From positions 62,001-126,000 of the forward strand of contig JABTTQ020002617.1 in NCBI GenBank assembly GCA_016081115.2: DNA of 64,000 nucleotides. Direction: 5' to 3'. Positions 20,508 through 33,600 of the stretch are shown here, one piece after another. Below the pieces are notes generated by a model. That model made no database searches. It was given only the letters and a program-made list of their open reading frames with translations, and was not told the origin of the DNA. This DNA comes from Rehmannia glutinosa. Its lineage: Eukaryota > Streptophyta > Magnoliopsida > Lamiales > Orobanchaceae. How positions within the stretch are numbered: position 1 is the stretch's first letter; each line of letters opens with the position of its first letter. The position numbers were made by a program, and so were the translations under genes.

Positions 20508-23417
20508 CAGTAACACCGAGTCTTTCACTACATACTTGGCCAATATAGTCCATGTATTTTATATTATTTATGTTCTATTTGCATTTATAACCATATCTTA
20601 TGATTTACCTTACTAGTGTCATGATGGTTATTATACTATTAAAATTCCAGGGACTAGTTGGATTCCTAGTTTAAGTAATTGATTTTACATCGGGATATAA
20701 AGATCTAGGTGTCAAATTTTTAAATATCATTAGATCATACATGGTAACACTAGAGGTATGTGAGTCACAAGTGTGCACGTGGTTAATATTAGTGGTGGAA
20801 AATTACATTGATGTGTCTCCGCGGCGAGATGATATGATATATGAATCAAGAATTAAAATAAGAAACTAAAAGAAAATAAGGTAAAAGACTTAAAATAAAA
20901 AAGACTAAAATGTACTGAGGTGTAGGCTTATAACTAATATATATGTACGTATTCACACCATGCATGTATATATGTATTAATTATAATGATGCCATGCACA
21001 AACATACATATTAATACATTACATTAGTCATATAATGGTAACTTACATGTGTATAGCTTTATACACTAATTTTGGACACCTGTTGCAACTCCCACCGCCT
21101 TAAAAGAAAAGGGTGTATACTATGCTTATCCCTTTACCAATACACGGTCATTATCAACAAAAGTAAAAGAAAGTAAGATGCCGATTTTAGAAGATATACC
21201 ATCAGTGGGCTTATTTTGCAAACAAAACACCCCCTTTTAGCTACAATATTTTCCTAATACGAGAAGAAGAAAAAAAAAAACACTGGTAAGCTCCCTAACT
21301 TGATTGAACGATTTCTTTTGATTTTCATTCGAATCATAAATTACAGTACCATAAATATTCATTGTTCGAATAGCTTTATTTATGTATATTATATATATAT
21401 ATATCTTAAAATTTTAATTAGTAATTGGAATCTAAGTACGCCGTTAATTGAGAATTATATGTTCAATTTATAAGAAAATCATTAGAATTATGTGTGATAT
21501 CTAGAAACATAATTTAATACCGGAATTTAATTGTACTAATGGACTGATGTTAAACTCCATTCAAATAAGAAATCAGGGCACTTTAGGATTTATAGATCTT
21601 AGTTATATTTTGGAATTTATTTATTATCTAGTTAAGTTTAGCATGATTATTAATGTTCTTTATGGGCTGCAGTATATCAAACTTTTAATTTATGAATGAG
21701 CAAATTGTATTTTCAGTGAAGTATTTGGGATAGTAATGCTAGGGATAATTGTATTTTTATGTGAAACAGGTTTCAATTTGTGAAGGAATGTTAAAATTAT
21801 AAAATATGTTTAAGTTCTAGGCGTTAGAAACGAAAATGATTAATAGGGCTCATTTAGGTAATTTCTTATATTTATGATTAAAGTACTGCATGTTCTTAAA
21901 TGGTGTTTACATAAATATGTACTTAATAAAAGGATTAAAATATATCAGTTAAGTGCCATTAAATATATAAAGTAAAAATTCAGGTACATGGGAATTTCAA
22001 GTAGGTTTGATCATAATGTTTTATTGTCAAGTGACGGTCTAATGATCTTCTTCAGGTTCGTTATATTAAATCTACTAATTAAGGAATGAAATTGATACCC
22101 TATGTTCTTGACAGATTGTTGTACACCTATATCAAAAAGTTATTGTAGCGTACCTGTAAGTGAGGTGAAACGGTGGAAGGTAAGTGAAAATCCATCGCAA
22201 CTACAATGCATGGACATAGTATTTCTGTTTTATTGATATTAAATGTGATTCATATGTCTTGATGGATGCATTATGGAAACTTTGATGTTCATATATTGCT
22301 TGGTGGATATTGGAGGATGATGATTATTGTTTCATTGACCATGTCATTCATTAGCATTGTCATGTGCATGCATAACATATGATCATTATTGAAATGAGGC
22401 ATGCACGCGTGACTTTCTATAAAAAGAAAAAGGTTTTGGTTGGCCACCGCTAGTGCACCGAGGCATGTGGTCATGCTTATATGAAATATTGAGCTCGTGC
22501 CATGTGAGATATCACTTCGGGTATGTGAGACATTCGGACGAGGCTCAATGATACGATATCCGAGTGCCATGTGAGAAATTACTTTGGGTATGTGAGACAT
22601 ACGGATCGACAACTCAATCGGTAATAATATATTGAGCTCGTGCCATGTGAGACATCACGGGTATGTGAGACATTCGGACGAGTGCTCAATGATACGACGA
22701 TATCGATGCCATGAGACATTACGCCGGGTATGTGAGACATACTGACCGACAACTTGATCATTAATTACATGTTGAGATATTTAGGTGCATAAAGTGGACC
22801 AAGGCCCGAAAAAGAAAGTGATTTTGAATAAAATACATTGGTGCATAAACATGAATCGGTGGCATAATATATTGGAATGCACCGCATGTATATTGCTTTA
22901 TTCCTTTGGCATGCATGATTTTCGCTTACTGAGTGTTAGCTCACGTAGTTCATGCATTGTAGGTGAATTTGGTAATGCTGGATTTCATGGGCTTACTGGG
23001 CAGGCTGCTGGACCTCCTACAGGTTACTGAGGACAGTGTACATGGATGACGATCTGTTGGGCTATGTTGATGGGTCACCTTTCTTTTTGGTCCTATATTA
23101 TATTTTGGTTTAAGGTTGTACCCTATTTTGAAAACTCTGATGTAATTATGTACATGTAAATAGCAGGGTGATGTGGGTTATGCGTTTGGTCACGTGGATG
23201 TCTGTTGTGTTCAATAGCAGGGTTGGTTACCTCTTTTGTTTGGGGACATGGCTTGTCCTGATATTTTAATTAAAATGATTTTTACTTGTTATGGTTAAAA
23301 TGTCGCAGGGATCAAATGTCACAAAAAAATATATTACACATTTTAAATAGAGTTTGTGGCCGGATTTTACGATATATATAATATTTTCCAGTAGTAGTAA
23401 TAGGGGTGGGCATCACA
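20508..23417 (+). repeat. 5' LTR of Gypsy N
   Basis: It starts with a damaged terminus (CAGTAACACCGAGTC against TGTAACACCCGAGTC in the 3' LTR) and ends GGGGTGGGCATCACA, just before the primer site. It holds a minisatellite at 22487-22760. Minus-strand open frames over the minisatellite are artefacts of the repeat. Confidence 0.9.
22487..22760. repeat. LTR minisatellite with GTGCCATGTGAGACATCAC / GGTATGTGAGACAT words
   Basis: Two imperfect copies of a unit of about 140 bp, each built of shorter GCCATGTGAGA and GGTATGTGAGACAT modules separated by CTCAATGATACGA-type linkers. The other LTR has the matching block at about 27966-28230, with small indels. It is part of the LTR and not a separate array. 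Confidence 0.75.
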
Positions 23418-23420
23418 GAG

Positions 23421-23434
23421 TGGTATCAGAGCCC
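23421..23434 (+). promoter_or_regulatory. Primer-binding site of Gypsy N (initiator tRNA-Met type)
   Basis: TGGTATCAGAGCCC lies three bases after the LTR end. It is complementary to the 3' end of plant initiator tRNA-Met, the usual minus-strand primer of Tekay-like elements. Confidence 0.9.
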
Positions 23435-23591
23435 AGCTACAGGTTCTGTAGACTATCCATGTACATGAACTCAAAACTTGTGGAGCACAACCATGCCAGT
23501 AAGTTTTACTTTATTGTCTCATGCATTTTATGTTTCATGATATTATATTGGCCATGTGTTATTAGATTTACCCTAAGATAGTGTTTCAGTT

Positions 23592-24600
23592 ATGGTGAGA
23601 ACTAGAGATGAGAGTAGTGGTGGGGATAGAAACAAAGGAGGGGAGCCACCTATTCTAACCAGTGATCGATATAATGTCGTTAATAGACTTACAAAACTCA
23701 TCCCGCGACAATCTGAATGAATAAAACAACTCATCCATCAGCGGGATATAGCTGGAGAACAAAGAGGAGAAATGAACCAACTACACCAAAGGGTAGAGCA
23801 AGTCGAGATAGTAGGGGAAAGATTCCGAAAGCTAAATCCATCAACCTTTGAAGATGTTGCAAATTGTACATCAGCAGAGGATTGGTTGTGAACTCTAGAG
23901 AATATGTTCCAATACAATAGGGTCCAAGGAGAAGCGATTTTTTTTAAGTTCGGCAGCAACAGAAATCCAACTTTCAATCACGTCAAGGACAACAACAATG
24001 GGAACAAGTTAAGCGCCAAAGAGCTGATCAGAGTAAGACACCTATAACACTACTTTTTCGCCCTAGGTGTAAGACTCAACATACTAGAAGACTATTGGTA
24101 AATACTAGGAGATATATTACGTGTGGGATGTCTGGACATTTCGCTAATGTGTGCCTAAATAGTCCAAATCATATAGGACGAAAACATGTACTAGCCAAAT
24201 CATTTACTATCACCAGAGCAGACTCAAAGGAGAACCCATCAGCGGTTATAGGTAAACCTCTTAGCTTTGACAATCCAACATTTGTATTATTTGATATAGC
24301 TGAAATAGGTTACAAGGTAATAATACCTTTGGGAGATTCCAAGAAAACTAATCAAATTTTGAGAACTTGTGCTATTCCAATTGAAAATAGAGAACTTTAT
24401 ACGGATCTAATTGTGTTAGCCATTAATGACTACGATATTATTTTGGGTATGGATTGGTTATCAAAGTATGGTGCTACAATTGATTGTTTAAAAAAGACAG
24501 GTGATATTTCAACCCCAAGGCGAAGATCCATTTACCTTCACGAAATCACGACCCACTTTAGATTTCTAATGATATCGCATTATAGACACAAACGTTCTTG
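23592..24600 (+). pseudogene. Gypsy N gag remnant, zinc knuckle and protease region
   Basis: Gag starts at 23592 (MVRTRDESSGG) and soon meets stops; most of the gag domain is deleted. Near 24105-24150 is a worn zinc knuckle (ITCGMSGHFANVC, first Cys lost). The protease zone follows: the active-site DSGA is replaced (VLFDIAEIGYKV), but the downstream DYDIILGMDWLSKYGATIDC block (about 24428-24487) is clear. The change at the active site alone would stop protease activity. Confidence 0.85.
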
Positions 24601-24660
24601 AATTATGGTTATGAAGGATACCTAGTAAGTTTCATGAAAATGACGAACAACACCAACTAG

Positions 24661-25960
24661 TCCTTGATGAAGTTCCAATAGTAAGAGAATATCCCGATGT
24701 ATTTCCAGATTATCTTCCTGGATTACCACCTGACCGTGAGATGGGTTGCTATTGACCTACTTCCAGGAACGTATCCAATCTCTAAAGCTCCCTACCGCAT
24801 GGAACCATTGGAATTGAAGGAATTGAAGACACAATTGCAAGAGTTTCTAGATAAAAACTTCATTAGATCTAACTTCTCTCCATGGGGCGCGCCGGTTCTA
24901 TTCGTGCGGAAGAAGGATGGTACAATCAGATTGTGTATCAACTGCGAATTGAACAAAGCTGCAATTAATAATAAATATCCATTACCTCAAATCGATAATT
25001 TGTTCGACCAACTTCAAGGTGCAGCACTATTTTCGAAGATTAACTTGCGATCCAGGTACCATCAGTAGAAAATAAAAGAAGATGATATATCCAAGATAGC
25101 ATTTAGTACAAGATATGGGCATTATGAATTCCTGGTGATGCCGTTTGGATTAACGAATGCCACTCCAATTTCATGGACTTAATAAATCGGGTATTTAAAG
25201 ATTTTCTAGAAAAATTTGTTATTATGTTTATCGATGATATCTTCATCTACTCTAGAACAAAAGAAGAGCAAATTATTTGACTCCTGTTTTCCTTAATCCT
25301 TTGCAAAGAAATTATATGTTAATTTTTTGAAATGTGAATTCTGGCAAGATCGAGTAGTATTCTTGGGGCTTGTTGTGTCCAGAGCGAGAATCTCAGTTGA
25401 TCCAAGTAAAGTCGAGGCTATCAATAATTGGCCACAACCTACAAATCTTTTAGAAGTATGTAGTTTTATAGGTTTAGCTTGCTACTATCATCGATTTGTG
25501 AAAGGATTTTTCAAGATTGCTTCGCCTTCAGCACAATCAACCAGAAAAAGTGTCATATTCAAATGGACGGATGCAAGCGAATAAAGTTTTCAAGAACTGA
25601 AAAAAGAGATTGACTTCAGCACTTATTCTATGAATTCCATCAGGTACTGGAGGTTTTGTAGTTTATAGTGATGCATCGAAGAATGGTCTAGGATGCGTAT
25701 TGATGCAAAATGGTAAGGTGATTATATATGCGTCTAGGCAATTAAAGGACTAAAAAGAATTATCCTACACATAATTTAGAGCTTGCTACAGTGGTATTTG
25801 CGCTTAAGATATGGAGGCATTACGTATACAGGAAACGATGTGAGATCACACAGATCAAAAGAGTTTAAAGTACTTCTTCACGCAAAAAGAAGCTACATGG
25901 GAAAGAGAAAATGAGATAAGGGCTAAATATGTCCTGGCTTATTTCGCTAAGTAAAATTTC
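24661..25960 (+). pseudogene. Gypsy N reverse transcriptase and RNase H, no integrase
   Basis: RT runs from PISKAPYRMEPLELKELK (24775) through VLFVRKKDGTIRLC, FSTRYGHYEFLVMPFGLTNA and the catalytic MFIDDIFIYSR near 25230. A stop follows LRSRYHQ, and there are frameshifts. The RNase H side (25327-25900) has SKVEAINNWPQP and VYSDASKNGLGCVLMQ. After about 25900 the sequence jumps to the purine tract without any integrase. It is a defective, non-autonomous copy. Confidence 0.88.
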
Positions 25961-25978
25961 GGGGACGAAATTTTTATA

Positions 25979-25990
25979 AGGATGGGAGGA
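25979..25990 (+). promoter_or_regulatory. Polypurine tract of Gypsy N
   Basis: AGGATGGGAGGA immediately precedes TGTAACACCC of the 3' LTR. Upstream is the GGGGACGAAATTTTTATAAGG word usual in this Gypsy group. Confidence 0.85.
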
Positions 25991-28891
25991 TGTAACACCC
26001 GAGTCTTTCACTACATACTTGACCAATATAGTCCATGTATTTTATATTATTTATGTTCTATTTGCATTTATAACCATATCTTATGATTTACCTTACTAGT
26101 GTCATGATGGTTATTATACTATTAAAATTCTGGGACTAGTTGGATTCCTAGTTTAAGTAATTGATTTTACATCGGGATATAAAGATCTAGGTGTCAAATT
26201 TTTAAATATCATTAGATCACACATGGTAACACTAGAGGTATGTGAGTCACAAGTGTGCACGTGGTTAATATTAGTGGTGGAAAATTACATCGATGTGTCT
26301 CCGCGGCGAGATGATATGATATGTGAATCAAGAATTAAAATAAGAAACTAAAAGAAAATAAGGTAAAAGACTTAAAAAAAAGACTAAAATGTACTAAAGT
26401 GTAGGCTTATAACTAATATATATGTACGTATTCACACCATGCATGTATATATGTATTAATTATAATGATGCCATGCACAAACATACATATTAATACATTA
26501 CATTAGTCATATAATGGTAACTTACATGTGTATAGCTTTATACACTAATTTTGGACACCTGTTGCAACTTCCACCGCCTTAAAAGAAAAGGGTGTACAAT
26601 ATGCTTATCCATTTACCAATACACGGTCATTATCAACAAAAGTAAAAGAAAGTAAGATGCCGATTTTAGAAGATATATCATCAGTGGGCTTATTTTGCAA
26701 ACAAAACACCCCCTTTTAGCTACAATATTTTCCTAATACGAGAAGAAAAAAAAAACACTGGTAAGCTCCTAACTTGATTGAACGATTTCTTTTGATTTTC
26801 ATTCGAATAATAAATTACAGTACCATAAATATTCATTGTTCGAATAGCTTTATTTATGTATATTATATATATATCTTAAAATTTTAATTAGTAATTGGAA
26901 TCTAAGTACGCCGTTAATTAAGAATTATATGTTCAATTTATAAGAAAATCATTAGAATTATGTGTGATATCTAGAAACATAATTTAATACCGGAATTTAA
27001 TTGTACTAATGGACTGATGTTAAACTCCATTCAAATAAGAAATCAGGGCACTTTAGGGATTTATAGATCTTAGTTATATTTTGGAATTTATTTATTATCT
27101 AGTTAAGTTTAGCATGATTATTAATGCCCTTTATGGGCTGCAGTATAGCAAACTTTTAATTTATGAATGAGCAAATTGTATTTTCAGTGAAGTATTTGGG
27201 ATAGTAATGCTAGGGATAATTGTATTTTTATGTGAAACAGGTTTCAATTTGTGAAGGAATGTTAAAATTATAAAATATGTTTAAGTTCTAGGCGTTAGAA
27301 ACGAAAATGATTAATAGGGCTCATTTAGGTAATTTCTTATATTTATGATTAAAGTACTGCATGTTCTTAAATGGTGTTTACATAAATATGTACTTAATAA
27401 AAGGATTAAAATATATCAGTTAAGTGCCATTAACATATATAAAGTAAAAATTCAGGTACATGGGAATTTCAAGTAGGTTTGATCATAATGTTTTATTGTC
27501 AAGTGATGGTCTAATGATCTTCATCAGGTTCGTTATATTAAATGTACTAATTAAGGAATGAAATTGATACCCTATGTTCTTGACAGATTGTTGTACACCT
27601 ATATCAAAAAGTTATTGTAGCGTACCTGTAAGTGAGGTGAAACGCGGTGGAAGGTAAGTGAAAATCCATCTGCAACTACAATGCATGGACATAGTATTTC
27701 CTGCTTTATTGATATTAAATGTGATTCATATGTCTTGATGGATGCATTATGGAAACTTTGATGTTCATATGTTGCTTGGTGGATATTGGAGGATGATGAT
27801 TATTGTTTCATTGACCATGTCATTCATTAGCATTGTCATGTGCATGCATAACATATGATCATTATTGAAATGGGGCATGCACGACGTGACTTTCTATAAA
27901 AAGAAAAAGGTTTTGGTTGGCCACTGCTAGTGCACCGAGGCATGTGGTCATGCTTATATGAAATATTGAGCTCGTGCCATGTGAGACATCACTTGGTATG
28001 TGAGACATTGGACGAGGCTCAATGATACGATATCCAGTGCCATGTGAGACATTACTGCCGGGTATGTGAGACATACTGACCGACAACTTAATCAATAATA
28101 ATATATTGAGCTCGTGCCATGTGAGACATCACGGGTATGTGAGACATTCGGACGAGTGCTCAATGATATCGATATGCCATATGAGACATTACTTGGGGTA
28201 TGTGAGACATACGGAATGGACAACTTGATCATTAATTATATGTTGAGATATTTCCGCAGTCATAGCAGTGGACCAAGGCCCAAGAAAAGAAAGTGATTTT
28301 GAATAAAATACATTGGTGCATAAACATGAATCAGTGGCATAATATATTGGAATGCACCGCATGTATATTGCTTTATTCCTTTGGCATGCATGATTTTCGC
28401 TTACTGAGTGTTAGCTCACGTAGTTCATGCATTGTAGGTGAATTTGGTAATCGATTTCATGGGCTTCTTGGCAGTCTGGACCTCCTACAAAGTTTGCGGG
28501 AGACAGGTGTACATGGATGACGATCTGTTGGGCTATGTTGATGGGTCACCTTTCTTTTTGGTCCTATATTATATTTTGGTTTAAGGTTGTACCCTATTTT
28601 GAAAACTCTGATGTAATTATGTACATGTAAATAGCAGGTGATGTGGGTTATGCGTTTGGTCACGTGGATGTCTCATTTGTGTTCAATAAGCGGGGTTGGT
28701 TACCTCTTTTGTTTGGGGACATGGCTTGTCCCGATATTTTAATTAAAATGATTTTTACTTGTTATGGTTAAAATGTCGCAGGATCAAATGTCACAAAAAA
28801 AAATATATTACACATTTTAAATAGAGTTTGTGGCCGGATTTTACGATATATATAATATTTTCCAAGAGTAGTAATAGGGGTGGGCGTCACA
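25991..28891 (+). repeat. 3' LTR of Gypsy N
   Basis: It begins TGTAACACCCGAGTCTTTCA and ends GGGGTGGGCGTCACA. It is collinear with the 5' LTR over its whole length, with scattered single changes and small indels. The minisatellite copy is at about 27966-28230. Confidence 0.9.
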
Positions 28892-28896
28892 CAAAC

Positions 28897-30640
28897 AAAG
28901 ACAGTGCTCCCCACGGAGACGTACTCGCTCGGATAAATCCCACATCCATCGGGCCAGAATTGCGCTTTCGACTCTTGCAACCCAAATGAGCCATTCTATA
29001 CGGTGTTCGGCATCGGGGGTCCCCGGTTACACTCGATGGTGAACTCGACTTCCCTATCCGGAGGGATAGTGGTGAGTTCTTGTGGAAATACATCCGTATA
29101 TTCCGATACTATAGGTACTTGGTTGATTTGTGCCTCAACCTGGGTTTGTTAATTACAAACGCCAAGTACCCTCGAGCCCCTCTAGTGATCGTCTTCCTCA
29201 CTTTCATTATCGAAATGATTGGGGCAATCTTAACTCGTGCCCTTCCCGAAATTTCCACTTTGGGTTTTCCGGGTTCACATAACTTAATGGACTTGTTATG
29301 GCGTCCATTTGTGCATGGTGTGCGAGATAACTCATTCATCCCCAATATCACGTCGTATTCGGATATAGGTAATAGGATTAAATCGACGAGAAAAGTTTAT
29401 CTCAACAATCTTAACTTCGCATGCATTATAGATAATATCATTATCCGACTTGCACCCATAGGAGTTGACACTTCTGACATATAGGCATATGTTCCACGCA
29501 TGCATGCGCAGTTTTGTGTACAAAATGCGGTGCAACAAATGAATGCATTGATCCAGGGTCGAATAATATTTTAGCGTAGTGGTTAGATACTAGAAGCGCA
29601 CCTTCCACCACGTTTGTTGCCTCCGAGCCTCCCGCCTGGCTAGTGCAAATGCTCGAGCGGTCATCCTCGCCCGATTACCTGGCCATTTCCCGCCTCCGCG
29701 GCTGCGTCTGCTTAGTTCGGTCATCGTACTTGGCAATCTTACCGGTGCCGATTACTACCATAGCGCAAACACCTTCCTTGTTTACGCCAACAAATCGTTA
29801 GCGCATGTATGTCCGATTTACGGCAATGTGCACACACTTGACCCGACTTTCCTTGGCTTGGTCTCTTTCCCTTATCTCTTTTTATTAATGGTCCCTTCGA
29901 AACTTAGCGGCGGTTTAGATGGTTGTCCCACAACTTTCCTCTTAAGACGTTCGATGGCCTACTCTGCTAAATGGTCTCAATACGGTTCGGGCCCCAACTC
30001 AATGCGGAGAGCTACCTTTACCATGGGCTGAGTAGGTTGTCGATTCAACAATCAACGATTGTTTTCAAGTTCCGTTTCAATCCTCGAGTGAACTTGTAAA
30101 GCTTATCCCCTTTGATCGATTGTCCCCAGAGCATACTTGGACAATCGGTGAAATTCAGACTTCGTCTTGAGCTACCGTCATGTTCCCCGCCTCAATCTCG
30201 GAATTCATCTCGGCGTGCCTCTTTCACAACTTTGTGGAATATCTTGTTCATTGAACTCGCCAAGAAATTCCCCCATGTTCGCTACCCGGTCCTGTTCCCA
30301 TCTTCTTTTAACGCCTCTCCACAGGTCTCAGCGGCCGATTCCATTTAAATACGGCGAGGTGGGTGACTTTCTGCTTTCATCCGAGTATTGGAGAGCATTG
30401 AAGATATTCTCCAATTTCTCTACCCATTCTTCCGCTTCAAATCGTCCGGCTCTCCCAAGAAGGTCGCTGGTGGGTCGAATCGCAGAAATTGCTCCAACGT
30501 GCGATCGTTCGCCTCTCCAGGCGGGTTCGGGAGCACGGGGTTGAGGGCTCACTGTTGCCTCATGAAACCAGATTTGTTGTAAAGGCATGCGGTCAAATTG
30601 TCTCCTGCGCAGGGTGGAGGAGGCTCGCTGTTGCCTCATG
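28897..30640 (-). pseudogene. Gypsy C gag, protease and start of RT
   Basis: In minus-strand order: a gag piece (30639-30330) with GRFEAEEWVEKLENIF; a damaged zinc-knuckle zone near 29830-29770; protease with FDPGSMHSFVAPHF near 29570 (the active DSG/DTG is now DPG) and an ILGMNELS block near 29340; then the linker EYTDVFPQELTTIPPDREVEF and RT start FIRASTSPWGALSLFV, which is cut by element N. Stops and frame changes throughout. RT continues at 20502 after N is removed. Confidence 0.85.
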
Positions 30641-33600
30641 AAAACGCGTGAGTATGATGCATGAATTCACACATCCACAAGCGTCGTGATAAATATATTT
30701 AAGTAATATACTTATACAGATTCAAGAAAATTGATTCATGGTCACACATGCACTATGTAATTGATCAAGACGAGGGTAGGATTAAATGCGGAAATGTAAC
30801 GCCAATCCCATGCAAGGCAAATAATGGTTGTCGCACGGATTTGTAGCGCCAACCTATGCAAAATAAGTAGCGGTTTGCGTGCACGGATTTATAGCGCCAA
30901 CCAAGCGGGTCCGATAACTCGAGAATCGTGTGGATCGACAGCGATTCCTTCGTTCTTCCTTGTAACTCCCGGGCGGGATGGGTCAAGACCGGTCACTTTA
31001 TCGCTCCATAGGCAAAGACAAAATCCACGGTGGAGCTTGCAAGGCTCGGATCTGTCATAATCATGATTATACCTCAAGTACTACGACCCGCTTCCCTTGG
31101 ACACTCCGTCCCTCGATTTGCGGGATTAGGGCGATGGGGTCGAAAGAGTGGAATAGCGGCCGAGCGCCGGTTCCATCCCCGACGTATCCATTCCGACTTT
31201 TAGCTCGACATACCAAGTTGACTCAGCAGAAAGTAAATACAAGTACAAGCAGTCAACCAGGCAGTCGAGTATCATTGATTCAGGGAAGCAGTTCAGGAAA
31301 ATTTTTGAAAAACGCGAGTGGCAATTATGGCGTTGGTGGAGTTATTTGGATGAAGATGATTATCGGAAGGATAAGCAATCTTCGATATCTTGAAAGATTA
31401 GGTGGAACATAAGTCCCGTTATAGATTCAAAACCGCAAGACGAGGAAGTCGCCCCGCGATCGGGTATTAATCGGTCGAATCGGTCCGATAAGTCAAGGGT
31501 TTTTGAGAAAATAAAATACTTTAATTAAATCTCCAAGTCAGAGGGTCCAGGGCTATTTTAGTAAAATAGAAAATAATTTGAGTTAGGTACTTTATAAAAG
31601 AAAATTTACAATTTAGCCCCGTATTGTAAAAACCAAAACTTTTGGGGTTACAAATTGAATAAATAAATATCCCGACCTTGAAAAATTATGAGGTCAGTTC
31701 CTAAATTCTCCAAATTGTTTAGAGATTCAGGTTTTTAAAGTTTTGAGGTCGATATTTTATAAAATTCTCACATTGGCCCCAAATTTGTAAAAATTGCCAA
31801 TTCGGACCTTAAGTTTAAAATAATCGGAACTCACATACCGGAAGGGATTTTAATGTGATTCCAGTTGGAAAATGTCACTAAGGTTAGTAGGGTATTGGGA
31901 AAAAAGCAGTTTTTAAAATAAATAAGTGTAGGTTCTTTAACTTTTGAAAATATCATTTTTGCCCTATTTTGAAATAATTGCCTTTAAGGCTTTTAGGGGT
32001 CCAATTGTTATGAAATTTGAACCTTGGGTCCAAAATATAATTAAGTTATAGTTAGGTTAGTAATTCCAGGTGCATGGGATGCATAAGTCCTGGAAATTTC
32101 ATTTGGGTCCTCAAGTTTAGTATTTTACACATTAGTCCCTCAATTTTAGAAAATTTACTTTCCAAGCCCTAAACACTTGGATTTTTGGAATACATTCCAA
32201 ATGTGTCATTCCCAGTACCGTAAGAGTGAAAATTTCAAAAATTAAAGTTAAGGTCTGGTACAGTTTTTAAATTTGCAAAGTAGCCCTTAAACTTTAAAAA
32301 ATTTACAATCTAGTCCTTGGGCTTTTAAAGGTTGATTTTATTTATCTTAAAACTCTTAAAACTTTATTAAAATATCCAAGTCATTTTTGAACCTGATTAC
32401 AGTCCCAGAAATCGAAATTTGCAGAGGGGTCCTTTAACTTTTATTTTCTTGCAATTTAGTCCACCAACTTTCGATTTTTATATTTTTAAGTCCAAAATTG
32501 AAATTTAATCAATTATGCTCGACTTTTACAGGTTATAAGTCATCCAAAACATGGATTTCAAAGATCATACACATGCATGTCCAATACATACAAGAATTCA
32601 TCAAATAGAACATTAAAGTGTACATGCATGCACCTAAAATTCAATAAATAGCAATTTTGAGCAACTCTTGAGAATTTTCATGATTTGATACATAAAATTG
32701 ACATGCAATACATAGATCATATATCTCAAGGCCTCATGATCAAAATTCTACATGCATTTTAATAAAAACACCTAATAGTTGGAAAGTATTTTTCCACCCA
32801 CCTTAAAATTGGAAAATTGAGAAATAAAAGGATAAATTTCACAATTTTTGATGAGGTCACTTAGGTCAGCCCCTAAGTCAAGAAATATCAAAAATTTTGA
32901 GTTAGAAAAATGAGAGAAAAATTAAAGAGAAAAAGAAGGAGATAAGAAAATTGGATAGACTACACTTTACCTTGTGTAGTAGGTGATTTGAAACTAGTTG
33001 AAGCTTCAAATTTGGAAATTTTGGTTCAACTCCAAAATCACCTAAGGTCAGCCCCTATTTCTCAAAAATGAAAAAGGGGTGTTAAAATTTGAAAAAAATA
33101 GAAGGAAGAGGAAAGAAGGGTTCTAGTGTCCAATTCTTACCTTGTAGTCCAAATTCTCTACAAGTTTTTCTTCAAGTCTTCAAGTTTCACCACCATGCAT
33201 GCATGTCTCCAAGTGGTCTTATAAGTACCTCAAAATCCAAAATATACCTTAAGTTAAAAGAAGAAGGTGATGAGTAGTAAGAATTTAAGTTGAATTGAGG
33301 AGTGAAATTTCTTACCTTGAGAAAGGGGGTGTTCGAATTTTTGAGTTTAAGTGGTAAGATTGTTTGTTTTGGTTTAGATGTTTGAAGAAAGAAAGTATGT
33401 TTGACGTTAGGAAGAAGATGTTCTTGGAGTTATGAAGATGGGTTTGAAGATGTGAAGGACTTGCGTTTGAATATTTGAAGATATGAAGAAGTGGTACTTG
33501 AAGATATGAAGAACTTATGTTGAAGATTTGAAGATGTGAAGAGTTGGTGTTTGAAGGTTTGAAGATATGAATGAATTTTGTTTGAAGATTTGAAGATGTG

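Larger units (their letters stand above)
20508..28891 (+). mobile_element. Gypsy element N nested in RT of Gypsy C, internally deleted
   Basis: The 5' LTR is 20508-23417 and the 3' LTR 25991-28891, both about 2.9 kb and nearly identical where compared by eye. The flanks CAAAT (20503-20507) and CAAAC (28892-28896) are a 5-bp duplication with one change. Removing N and one flank restores the RT frame of C (ALSLF next to VKKKDG), which confirms the boundary. The internal region is only 2.6 kb: gag is shrunken, and integrase is absent between RNase H and the purine tract. N is therefore non-autonomous and younger than C. Confidence 0.9.

Noticed and set aside
22487..22760. Regular short repeats resembling a CRISPR array
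   Set aside because: The units are part of a plant LTR and recur in the partner LTR. There are no unique spacers of constant length and no cas genes.
28293..28520. 75-codon plus frame in the N LTR as a gene
   Set aside because: It is within the LTR and the corresponding frame in the other LTR is differently interrupted, as expected for non-coding sequence.
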